From: Paenibacillus tarimensis
Lineage (GTDB): Bacteria; Bacillota; Bacilli; Paenibacillales; Paenibacillaceae
NCBI RefSeq assembly: GCF_021532315.1
Contig: NZ_JAKGAO010000025.1
Span: 1-64,000 of the forward strand
Direction: 5' to 3'
Length of the DNA: 64,000 nucleotides
Under the pieces are notes generated by a model. It made no database searches, was not told the DNA's origin, and was given only the letters and a program-made list of their open reading frames with translations. Made by a program: the position numbers and the translations under genes. This document shows, one piece after another, positions 45,401 to 53,000 of the stretch (position 1 is its first letter; every line of letters begins with the position of its first letter).

Positions 45401-45538
45401 GCCGTCATCGAAGGTATAGGTGAACGCGTCCCCTTCCGCCGCCTTCACCTCTGAAGCCAGCTGTCCGCCCATCGGCAGCAGCAGACTCACGAGCAGCAGG
45501 CCCGCTGCCACAACCTGCAGCGTCTTGGATCTTAACAT
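42404..45538 (-). CDS. xynA1: Exported modular xylanase: CBM22-CBM22-GH10-CBM9-CBM9
   Basis: Extracellular endo-beta-1,4-xylanase of 1044 residues. Order: signal (about 1-33, ending SEVKA), two CBM22 xylan-binding modules (about 38-180 and 190-340, each opening F.FDDGTVQGW or F.NDTAQGW), GH10 barrel (345-690; acid/base in YAYDVVNEVISD, nucleophile in QITELDVTVYS) and two CBM9 modules (700-870 and 880-1040). The JDR-2 relative ends in S-layer domains; here none is seen, so it is probably released or held by the CBM9s. AAGGGGG lies 7 nt before the ATG at 45538. A cre candidate sits upstream. The symbol is by analogy. Confidence 0.93.
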   Translation of the reverse strand: MLRSKTLQVVAAGLLLVSLLLPMGGQLASEVKAAEGDAFTYTFDDGTVQGWSPRGGVTLSATSESAVSGVYSLKTTGRTAAWNGPSLNVKSLLQPGASYEISASVKLPEKAAGAAASTVKLTMQEDPAGGTTAYPNIVSASIADNSWVQLRGTYSYSAPMDGLTLYVESSEAQEVILVDDVVIRAVVQPPADQSGIATDFENDTAQGWLPRMGSETLAVTDADAKSGTYSLLTTGRTQTYSGPSLSVTGKMHEQSKYKLSVWVKLAPGESAADLRLSIQRGYQGTNSYDTVVGNTPVTSGEWVRLTGDYQLRSAVDSLSVYVESGSGTPSFYLDDFTLAYIPPVAIEQDIPSLHEALAGQFKYGVGAAVEPFELEGQHGELLKKHFNSVVAGNVMKPDYLQKQEGIFTFERADAIVEFAKANGMSIRGHTLVWHSQTPDWFFRDLEGKEMVDETDPVKRQANKELLLKRMETHIKTVVEHFGTDVYAYDVVNEVISDSAGLRDSKWYRICGVDYIKEAFRYARKYAPEGTLLYINDYNTHSPRKAQDLYNLVTELLADGVPVDGVGHQTHIRIDSPSLKQITDSIEMFGKLGLDNQITELDVTVYSNDTDKYETVPEEVLLQQGYRYGELMQAFIRLKPYISSVVFWGMADDNTWLKNFPIARLDLPLLFDEQLQSKPAFWAIVDPSRLPARYESHDAAFGTAKVDQQEELLWQAQKAVRLSSETVTASFKTLWDAKRLYVLVDVNDSTRSPNDRVELFVDDNNGRTAAYEADDKHYTLHRSRKSVSGVSYNVKERSGGYRLEASIPITAAMENGLKGFDIRITDADTTGAQVSWSDTTASQQSDTSRFGELKLVKAVSIHKAVKGKPVIDGAQDSGWSRASELSTDVQVQGTGGASAKVKVMWDENYLYVLAKVDDRLLSDASANAYEQDSVEIFLDADNSKSSEYEPDDGQFRINFHNVRTFGGNAADELIQSAVKIVEGGYVVEAAIKLPDSKPCRVIGFDIQVNNDEDGDGKRDTVTIWNDQTGDSYRSTAKFGAVHLAN

Positions 45539-45623
45539 TACATAACCCCCTTCAAGAATGGAATGATGAGCGATCCCATACCATACCATTGCTTCCGCAA
45601 GGTACAGCCTGGCCTATGTGATT

Positions 45624-45637
45624 TGGAATCGCTTACA
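45624..45637. promoter_or_regulatory. cre candidate before the large xylanase
   Basis: TGGAATCGCTTACA matches the cre consensus at 13 of 14 positions (third base G), 86 bp upstream of the start. Apart from this and the terminator at 45894, the 45539-46002 gap shows nothing convincing. Confidence 0.6.
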
Positions 45638-45893
45638 TTTACAATTGTATGCGCTCCTGCTTGTCCTCCCTACCCTATAATCTTTATAATTTACTTTGAA
45701 GATTATAGGATTTTCGATACAGATTTACCGTGCTTTGAATGTTTAGACATACTGATACACTTTACTGTTGCGATATAGGAAGTTCATAACAGATGGATGT
45801 CTCGAAGATCGTGATATTGATACTTCCATAGCTGTCTATGGAAGAGTATGAGAAGAACCTGATTAAAGTTTCCGTGCTGGTACGATAAGTGGC

Positions 45894-45932
45894 GTAAAAA
45901 ATCCACTTCATCCCTGTTGGGACGAAGTGGAT
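45894..45932 (-). terminator. Intrinsic terminator of the 59-residue gene
   Basis: On the minus strand ATCCACTTCGTCCC pairs with GGGATGAAGTGGAT and is followed by TTTTTTACG. Confidence 0.85.
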
Positions 45933-46002
45933 CGTTGCGAAGGGAGTCATATGCCTGAGCTCCGGTCCCTTCATTACCCGCTGTCTCTCAAGAACATTAG
46001 TG

Positions 46003-46182
46003 TTACTCTTTCGCTTCACCTTTTTTAATGGAGTAGGAGCCAAAACGGTTGATCTCTTCAATCGCTTTTCGTCCGAAGGATTCGATTACAGCTGCTTCAG
46101 TCAAGATATTCTTATCGTTGATCTGCCCATTGTATTCTACAACCTTGCCATCCTTCACTACATACAACGTTTCCATTTGCAT
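46003..46182 (-). CDS. Small acidic/basic protein, 59 residues, unknown
   Basis: The gene has AAAGGAG directly before ATG 46182 (a second ATG at 46176 has a longer spacer), a 60-codon frame ending TAA, and its own strong terminator. The product (METLYVVKDGKVVEYNGQIN, later ESFGRKAIEEINRFGSYSIKKG) is a soluble beta-alpha protein with high charge and no recognised family. Confidence 0.6.
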   Translation of the reverse strand: MQMETLYVVKDGKVVEYNGQINDKNILTEAAVIESFGRKAIEEINRFGSYSIKKGEAKE

Positions 46183-46318
46183 ATCTCTCCTTTCGCATGG
46201 GTTATATCTATAGTACCCGATTTTGATGTCAGATTAAATAACATTCGAACCATCCCTGCCAATCAGGTTATGTTCACCTTTATCGCTGCTTGAGGCTGTT
46301 ATATCTTCACATCGAATA

Positions 46319-46345
46319 GGCAGCCGGTCCCCATGACCGACTGCC
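46319..46345. terminator. Hairpin after the VOC gene
   Basis: GGCAG-c-CGGTC and GACCG-a-CTGCC form a 10-bp stem with one internal mismatch. It lies downstream of the minus-strand VOC gene; T tracts are weak on both sides. Confidence 0.5.
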
Positions 46346-46382
46346 TTCTATTCATGACCTGCCATATCTGGAGCCAGAGTTG

Positions 46383-46745
46383 CTACAGCTGAATGACACT
46401 GACCATATTACCATTAAGATCGGTAAGATCAAATCGCTTAGGCTCACCAGTTCTTATCTCAGAAACTTCCACTCCACTGCGCTCCAGCCTTGCCCTTACT
46501 TCCTCTACATCCTTGACGACGAAGTTAAACGGGGTGTATGTATCAATAGGCTGAAAATCCGGAATCTGAACTAAATGAAATCCGCAGTTGGGGGCTATTG
46601 CTAACCCGGCCATTCTCTCATTGCTCCAGCGCAAACCGAATCCGAACACCTCTTGGTACCATGCTAACGATTCCTGAAGATTACGCACCGGCAGAAAGAC
46701 TGCATCAATACGGTCAACAAACTGCTGAGTTGCCTGTTCGCTCAT
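46383..46745 (-). CDS. VOC superfamily (glyoxalase-like) protein
   Basis: A 120-residue single-copy vicinal-oxygen-chelate protein made of two beta-alpha-beta-beta-beta units: FLPVRNLQESLAWYQEVFGF opens the first, PFNFVVKDVEEVRARLERSG the second, ending FDLTDLNGNMVSVIQL with the usual metal or substrate Glu position replaced by Ser (NMVSV for N-x-x-E). This may mean no classical glyoxalase chemistry. AAAGGTGG lies 7 nt before the ATG. Substrate unknown. Confidence 0.85.
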   Translation of the reverse strand: MSEQATQQFVDRIDAVFLPVRNLQESLAWYQEVFGFGLRWSNERMAGLAIAPNCGFHLVQIPDFQPIDTYTPFNFVVKDVEEVRARLERSGVEVSEIRTGEPKRFDLTDLNGNMVSVIQL

Positions 46746-46901
46746 TGGATAACCACCTTTATAGCAATTTACAGTAAAATACTACTATACCAGGTAATCT
46801 CTGTACATCTAGTTATTCCATTCGTATTGCAGTGACCGGCCTCTACTTAAGCGAGCAGTCTTCCATCAGCGGAAAGGCGCTATCTTTTGCGATTAAATAG
46901 C

Positions 46902-47396
46902 TCAGTTCATCTGCTGTCGGCTTACACTTACACGAATACTGCCTTCCAAAGTCGATCCGTCACTTGATGTTACGCTAACTATTCGCCGACCTCTGGCAGC
47001 CTCGGTATTCCTGATGACAGAACTAGAGTTGGCCGCCAATGTAAATTCCCCTTGAACATGATCAGCTTCATCTTTCAGTAGAATGTTATACGTAACATAA
47101 CTGTCATTATTAATATAAATATTATACCAATCGTATGGATCGGATATCTCAAAAATTATACTTTGCGAACCAATCTCTGACGTTAAACCTTGATCTATTA
47201 CAGCATGAGAGATTCTCGCAGGCTCCATACCGCTGCCTCGATCAACAGTAGACACAATTATAGATCGGTCAGATGTTTGTTCAGTCAAAATACCGGAAAT
47301 CTCCCTGACAAGATTATGAGCAAAAGTAAGATATGCCGCAGTTACAAACAATGCCACAGCAGCAAACAACCCTGTTACCCTGAAACGCTTCCTCAT
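46902..47396 (-). CDS. Exported protein, unknown
   Basis: A 164-residue protein with a basic N-terminus and hydrophobic segment (VTGLFAAVALFVTAAYLTFA), then a beta-rich secreted part (YDWYNIYINNDSYVTYNILL, GEFTLAANSSSVIRNTEAAR) that resembles a small jelly-roll or Ig-like fold. GGAGG lies 10 nt before the ATG. No homologue recognised. The base composition is more AT-rich than the xylan region. Confidence 0.55.
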   Translation of the reverse strand: MRKRFRVTGLFAAVALFVTAAYLTFAHNLVREISGILTEQTSDRSIIVSTVDRGSGMEPARISHAVIDQGLTSEIGSQSIIFEISDPYDWYNIYINNDSYVTYNILLKDEADHVQGEFTLAANSSSVIRNTEAARGRRIVSVTSSDGSTLEGSIRVSVSRQQMN

Positions 47397-47519
47397 CCTG
47401 TAATCCTCCTGTCATCTGAATCCGCTAATTGCATTTATCTGCATTTACAGCACCCTGCCACCATTGTAGTAAAAGAGGATGTAAATTCAATGTGAGTCGG
47501 TTACAGCGTATTAAGTAAA

Positions 47520-47756
47520 TTGAAGCTGAAGAACTTCATGCCAGCTGCCGGGGACTATGGGCTGAAGGATGTTGAATTTGAAAATTTCATTAAGTTTCTT
47601 GAACGAAATGGCTATATCAAAGGAGCTCTCCGGGTCGAAGATGCCTATTCCCTAAGGCCGGCAAGGCTTACCGTTAAGGGGTTAATCCTCTTGGAAGAAC
47701 ATAGCGAGCTTGAACGTGAATATCCTGCAGAGAGAACGGGTTTAAACCATGGGTAG
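47520..47756 (+). pseudogene. YjcQ-like winged-helix protein, N-truncated
   Basis: The frame reads FMPAAGDYGLKDVEFENFIK, then LERNGYIKGAL and ARLTVKGLILLEEHSELE, the core and wing of YjcQ-type winged-helix proteins. The first helix of the family is missing, the only start is a TTG without RBS, and the 5' neighbourhood shows no remnant, so it is likely broken. Phage or integrative-element proteins of this type are common. Confidence 0.5.
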
Positions 47757-48160
47757 AGCTTGACAACATCCTATACAGCAACGGAGCCGAGGACCCAGAC
47801 TAAAGGGCATCCACTAACGTTAAGACCTTGTAAATATGGAAATAGTTCACGCTCTATACCATTGCTCGCTAGTTGACGAGGCAGTGTATTAAATATACTA
47901 TATTCAACATAACCAATAAAAGTATAGGGAGGTTTATTATGTAAATAGTTATCAACCTGTGTGCATAACGGCACCGGCAGAGCGCCACTCCATGGTCTTT
48001 TGGCGGTTATTTGCTGTGCAATGAAAGCAGATACTCTGATTTTACCGTTACCCTGATAACTCCATTCTCTAATCCATCATTCTCTGATATAACATAACTT
48101 TTCAATTATCTTCAGTAAATTTTATGTTCTTTCTTCGCACATTGATTGGAGGGGAATGCG
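47757..48160. other. Intergenic region without a supported gene
   Basis: About 400 bp, AT-rich toward the right. A 67-codon minus frame at 47771-47974 has no RBS and no recognisable content. The last 100 bp before the LuxR gene should hold its promoter, but no convincing -35/-10 pair was assigned. Confidence 0.4.
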
Positions 48161-48973
48161 TTGTCTAGTATATTTTCTACAGCCCCAATGGATACAGCTA
48201 GGGTATTCGAATTAACACCAGACGAGCAAAGTGATCTAACAAAGCTCCTGCATAAGCAATATCCCCGTTTATCCGCGGACTCGCGGTATCTTCATAAGCT
48301 CCGGGAACAGGAAGTCAAGCGTTCCCTGGAGACTAACGACTATCTGGTTCTTAGCGTTCAGCAGAGAATGCTGACACTTCAGTTCCCTCATTTGTTCCTC
48401 ATCACCGACTCATCCGGCATGGTGCTTTACGTGAATGGGAGCGAACAAGTCGTGAAGAAAGCAGGGGGCTTTCAGATATGTACAGGTTCTTCTTTTGCTC
48501 TTGAGCATGCCGGACTAAATGCAGTATCGGCTTCCATTGAGCTGCACAGGCCATCAATCGTTTGCGGCGAGGAGCATTCTCTCAAAATCCTTAACGAGTG
48601 GAACAGCTGCTGTACTCCCATCGCTGGAAAGGACAGGGCAATTTCCGGCTTTCTAGTCGTATTTACGGATATGACATTTGACTGCAGCGTACTAATTAAT
48701 CTTCTGGGTTACATATCTTCTGTTGTAGGGCATGACATTCTCGAAAAAACGGATGATGACATCAATCTGGATCAGCTACTAAACCCATTTCAGCTAACAA
48801 ACCGTGAAAAGGAAGTCATGAGATATTGGTTTCTAGATTATGACTATAAGCAAATCGGCCAGCTGTTAAAAATGAGCCCGGCTACTGTAAAAGTGAACGT
48901 AACCAATGTCTATAACAAAATGAACGTGAACTCCAAGGCCTCCTTTATCTTAAAGGTGCTTGGGATCATCTGA
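48161..48973 (+). CDS. LuxR-type regulator with GAF-like sensor domain
   Basis: A 270-residue transcription factor. The N-terminal two thirds look like the GAF sensor of AcoR-type activators (LFLITDSSGMVLYVNGSEQV, CTGSSFALEHAGLNAVSASI, CGEEHSLKILNEWNSCCTPI). The C-terminus is a LuxR/GerE HTH (QLTNREKEVMRYWFLDYDYK, MSPATVKVNVTNVYNKMNVN). The start is the TTG at 48161, 6 nt after GGAGGGG. It is co-oriented with the secreted-peptide gene 154 bp downstream and probably controls it; the ligand is unknown. Confidence 0.85.
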   Translation: MSSIFSTAPMDTARVFELTPDEQSDLTKLLHKQYPRLSADSRYLHKLREQEVKRSLETNDYLVLSVQQRMLTLQFPHLFLITDSSGMVLYVNGSEQVVKKAGGFQICTGSSFALEHAGLNAVSASIELHRPSIVCGEEHSLKILNEWNSCCTPIAGKDRAISGFLVVFTDMTFDCSVLINLLGYISSVVGHDILEKTDDDINLDQLLNPFQLTNREKEVMRYWFLDYDYKQIGQLLKMSPATVKVNVTNVYNKMNVNSKASFILKVLGII

Positions 48974-49126
48974 TCATACGAGTAACTTACTAGTATAAGA
49001 TGATAAAGTATACCACATAGACTCCAATTGTAAAATACACCCAAGGTAATATTTTCTAATTACCTGCTATCTATTACTCTATAAGTGCAGCAACCATTAA
49101 AACCATTTTTCTAAGGAGTGAATTTT

Positions 49127-49525
49127 GTGTTGAATGAAAAGTTCAAGAAGGTAATCCTGGCAACTGTAGCATCCGCCGTAATTGCTGTTCCAATGACTTC
49201 GGCTGCTTCCGCGGCTACCATGACTACAAGTGCTACAGCTGTGGCAAAATCGATCTCCACCCCACAGAATGTTAACGCTCAAATCAAACTGAAAACTGTA
49301 GCCGCTATGATTCGTGCAGGCGGATGGGCGCTTGAAGTTGCATTGAAGCCTTTCAGTAAAAAGGCGGCTAATTATGTTCTTAAATATCGCACAAAAATCG
49401 CAAATGCTTTGGACAAGATGGAAGACTGGAGCAAATCTAAGTTTGTCAGCCTGCTGACGAAAGCCGGTGTACCGAAGGACGTCGCTGAATCCATTGCAGA
49501 TGTAGTCGTATTCCTTGTACTTTAA
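49127..49525 (+). CDS. Small secreted protein, toxin- or bacteriocin-like
   Basis: A 132-residue product starting at GTG, 8 nt after AAGGAG. A signal peptide (FKKVILATVASAVIAVPMTS, cleavage near ASA-ATM) leads to a T/A/S-rich segment and an 80-residue basic amphipathic helical part (GGWALEVALKPFSKKAANYV, FVSLLTKAGVPKDVAESIAD), ending with the hydrophobic VVVFLVL. No cysteines. The form suits a membrane-active peptide, but no known bacteriocin motif was recognised. It is followed by a terminator and then a YrvL-like membrane gene that could be its immunity or regulatory partner. Confidence 0.6.
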   Translation: MLNEKFKKVILATVASAVIAVPMTSAASAATMTTSATAVAKSISTPQNVNAQIKLKTVAAMIRAGGWALEVALKPFSKKAANYVLKYRTKIANALDKMEDWSKSKFVSLLTKAGVPKDVAESIADVVVFLVL

Positions 49526-49538
49526 TTCCATCCAAGGA

Positions 49539-49575
49539 CCGTCGTTGGCTGTTTATTCAGCCTGCGGCGGTTTTT
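49539..49575 (+). terminator. Terminator/attenuator after the secreted-peptide gene
   Basis: CCGtCGttGGCTG (49539-49551) pairs with CAGCCtgCGgCGG (49558-49570), followed by TTTTT. It lies inside the gene series, so the YrvL-like and subtilase genes would be made by read-through or a second promoter. Confidence 0.7.
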
Positions 49576-49617
49576 GGCGCTGCATACATATCTTAACATC
49601 ATTGATGGAGGTGCCTG

Positions 49618-50085
49618 TTGTTGGGCAAGGGTCGCTTCAAGGAAAACATCAACTTACTGGTAGTCCTGGCCGGAATCATTCTCATTCTAATTGCTGTGCT
49701 TGTGTTTTCTGTCTATTCACTCCAGGTTTTTGATTTTATAAAGATTCGTATCACTTCAATAGGTTCATTGGTTGCTTTTATCGCTTTATTATTTCTGGGA
49801 TTAGGAATCCTGGGTATTATCGGTACCTTTCTTAGCACGCTGAGAAAACACTTATTTAAAGACCGCTTCAAGTTAGCCGTTATAACGGTACAGGAAATCG
49901 TGCTGATTGCTATTTTTGGCGTCATTATTTATACGATTGACCTTTGGATCGACGGTGTGGTAATTGAAAATGTTCAAACCGAAATATTACTCGCTCTATT
50001 CTTATATGGACTCATCTCTCTAATCGGCAAAATGGGAGAGCAAATAAAAAAACAAGACGAAGCAAAGAAAGAGAAGGACTTATGA
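49618..50085 (+). CDS. YrvL-like four-helix membrane protein
   Basis: A 155-residue protein with four predicted helices and a charged C-terminal tail (GEQIKKQDEAKKEKDL). The block IGSLVAFIALLFLGLGI together with YTIDLWIDGVVIENVQTEIL fits the YrvL family, whose Bacillus founder controls an alternative sigma factor (sigma-O system) at low acid resistance. TTG start after GGAGGTG. The stop overlaps the next gene's ATG (ATGA at 50082), indicating coupled translation. It might be an immunity protein for the upstream peptide or a membrane regulator of the protease; both are inference. Confidence 0.6.
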   Translation: MLGKGRFKENINLLVVLAGIILILIAVLVFSVYSLQVFDFIKIRITSIGSLVAFIALLFLGLGILGIIGTFLSTLRKHLFKDRFKLAVITVQEIVLIAIFGVIIYTIDLWIDGVVIENVQTEILLALFLYGLISLIGKMGEQIKKQDEAKKEKDL

Positions 50086-53000
50086 ACTGGAACAGATACT
50101 GGATTTGGTTATGCACCGTAAGCTTATTGGTATGCACGCTTTTCCCTTCAGCCGTCCATGGGGTGGAATTAACCGAACCCGTTCTCCTCTCCTCCGCAAA
50201 AAATGATGAAGCGATTGCGGGTCAATGGCTGGTCTCTTATCACGCTCCTCCCGGAATACAAGCTTCAGAAGAGGGCTTCCGCTCGATGGCCTCGGTCCCT
50301 GCTCACATCGAGCTGATTGAGGTCCAGCCGGGAGAGGAAGCACGTATGGCAGAAGAGTTGGAAAATAATCCGTCCGTCGCTTATGTAGAACCTAACTATC
50401 AATACCGGGCAGCTGCTGATATCACTTCCGTGTCAGACCAGGATCCGCTGATCGATGATCAGTGGGGTCTTAGGGCCGTACAAGCCCAGGAAGCCTGGGA
50501 CCAGATGAAGCCGATTAACGTACACGAAACGGAGCCTGTTATCGTTGCCGTCCTTGATTCGGGTATTGAGACAACTCATCCTGATCTGCAGGGACGTTTT
50601 CTCCCCGGTTACAATGCGATTGAGGATTCGAATAATATTGAAGATGACTTTGGACATGGAACAGCCGTATCCGGTATTATTAACGCTGTTTATTCGAACA
50701 ATCTGGGCATAGCAGGTATTGCTGGCCGATACCCTGTGCAGGTTCTCCCAATTAAAGTGCTCGACGAGACTGGCAGCGGATCGACCTACACGGTCATTAA
50801 AGGGATTGAGAAGGCTGTTGAATCCGGAGCCGATGTCATTAATTTAAGTTTTAGCGGCAGCGGCAACAGTTATTTACTCCAGGAAACCATCCGGCAAGCT
50901 GTCGGGCGAGGCATCGTCGTCGTAGCTGCCGCCGGAAATCATGCCGATCATACCTCCGGGTACTATCCGGCGATGTATCCCGAGACAATTGCCGTCTCAG
51001 CCATTAATGAAGCTGGAGAATTCGCGTCGTTCAGCAACTATGGGACGCCGATTGACATAGCTGCTCCTGGTGAACGGATTTTGACAACGACACTGGAAGG
51101 AAACTATGAATACCATGACGGGACCTCCCTTGCTGCGCCCTATGTTGCCGGTGCAGCAGCCTTGTTAAAGCTCACTCGCCCAGAATGGAGCGGACAGGAG
51201 ATCCGCAGCGCTCTTGAACATTCCGCCAAGGACCTCGGCTCTGAAGGATTTGACGTTTACTTCGGACATGGGCTTCTTCAAATTCAATCAGCGCTGTCGC
51301 CTACAGGGAAGCCCGGCAGAACTTCAGGCTTGCAGCTGCTAAAGCCTAATCGTTTAGAGCAAGTGAAAGGAAAAGTGGATGTTGAAGTACGACTCCCGGA
51401 AGGAATCTCCCATCTGTCCATCATCGATGCACAGGGACTTCCGGTAACCCCAGATAATTTGCAGGTACGTATACCCGGGGGAATTGCTGCCTTTTCATTG
51501 AATACGGAGCATTTGGCTGACGGCATACATGCATGGACGATCCAGGCATTCAGCGATACGGGTGAACCCGTCGGGGAGAGTCTTGAACTGCGTCTTCTTG
51601 TCAGCAATACAATACCATCAGGAGTCCCGGTAACCGTATTGGATACGAATCAGAAGCCGGTGCACGGGGCTATAGTCCACTTAATGAGACTATCCAAGGA
51701 AATCACGGCTGAAGAGCCATTCGATACAATATTTCGTGCGTATACGAACGACCAAGGCTTAGCCTTCTTCCCGAGACCGCTCCTGCTGTCCAACGAGAAC
51801 TATATGGTCAAGGTTTCGTTCACGGATGACAGAACCGGGCTCGAATATACGGCTGTTCAGGAAATCGGAGTGGAGAAGCCCTCTCTTCTGCTCGATTTCC
51901 ACAGACAATATGAAGTGGACTTTGCAACCACCGGAAAACTCCCTTCATCCGTTCAGCCTGCTGAGGCTCAAGTGCTCTACACGGTCGTCCCAACCGTTCA
52001 CCATCAGGAGTTATGGGATATGGCAGTACGGCTGGAGCCAGCTATGGAGACCAACAAGGTGAATACCGTGCTCCCTGCCGGAACCTACTCCGCCTATGCC
52101 GTATACCATTCCCCCGAGGGCAGTTATATAGGAAAAAGGGAACTAGACCTGAGAGCCGAAAACATGGAGGATCAACCAAAGGAGATACAGTTTGTATTAG
52201 ATCACGCCTTGAATATGGCGTACAGCTTACCTGGCTGGTCGCATAAGGCAAACCTGTATCTGGAACCCGGGATTAGCGGTCTAGAAGACCCGCTTGCCCT
52301 TCAAGAAGGTAAGCCGCTGTGGCTTGACAGCTACTCAACCGCACCGCATACCATTGAATTAATCCAGCTTGCGGAGGAATCAGAATGGGAGTATCTGCTT
52401 TCTTCGAAAGAGCCGCTTCTCCAGGCAGGGGTAGATCCCCTCAATCTGCCCGAGCACGCTGTGCTGGCGAGAGAAGGCGGGTCAACTAAAACCAGCCGTC
52501 TTACGCTTCGCCCCGGCGAGACAATCGACACCAAGTACTCCTTAACGCTCGGCGACTCATTGTCCATAGACCAGATTCTGAAAGATGGCGAACCGGTGAA
52601 TCCTGCTGCCGTACTGGTGGACCGGAAGGGGCGGGAGATATCTCGCACGGACATATATGACTCGTCTTGGACAGTGCCGGATCATATTCCGAAGGGGAAT
52701 TATTCCTTGTTCGTGGATGCCTCCGGGCTGCCGCTTCCGTTCTCCGGGTCAAGCCGGGTGAAGCTGTATGATGTTCGTATAAAGGACGGCATGGATACAA
52801 CCGTTACTATCATTTCGCATGACAGCCAATACAGCTTACTCTGCGAATTAATCGTTGCGGATCCCAAGACAGGCAAGGAATTATTTTCCGAGATGATGTT
52901 TTATGAAAAGGAGGCAAGCTTCGAAGTGCCGGGGCTTTCGCCAAACAGCAGCTACCTGCTGAAAATCCGCGGATTGACGAGCGACCAGACTCCTTTTTAT

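Noticed and set aside
45762..46061. 99-codon minus-strand frame before the large xylanase
   Set aside because: It overlaps the terminator at 45894-45932 and the better supported 59-residue gene.
47771..47974. 67-codon minus-strand frame between the YjcQ fragment and the LuxR gene
   Set aside because: No RBS, no recognised family; could be a decayed fragment but nothing supports it.
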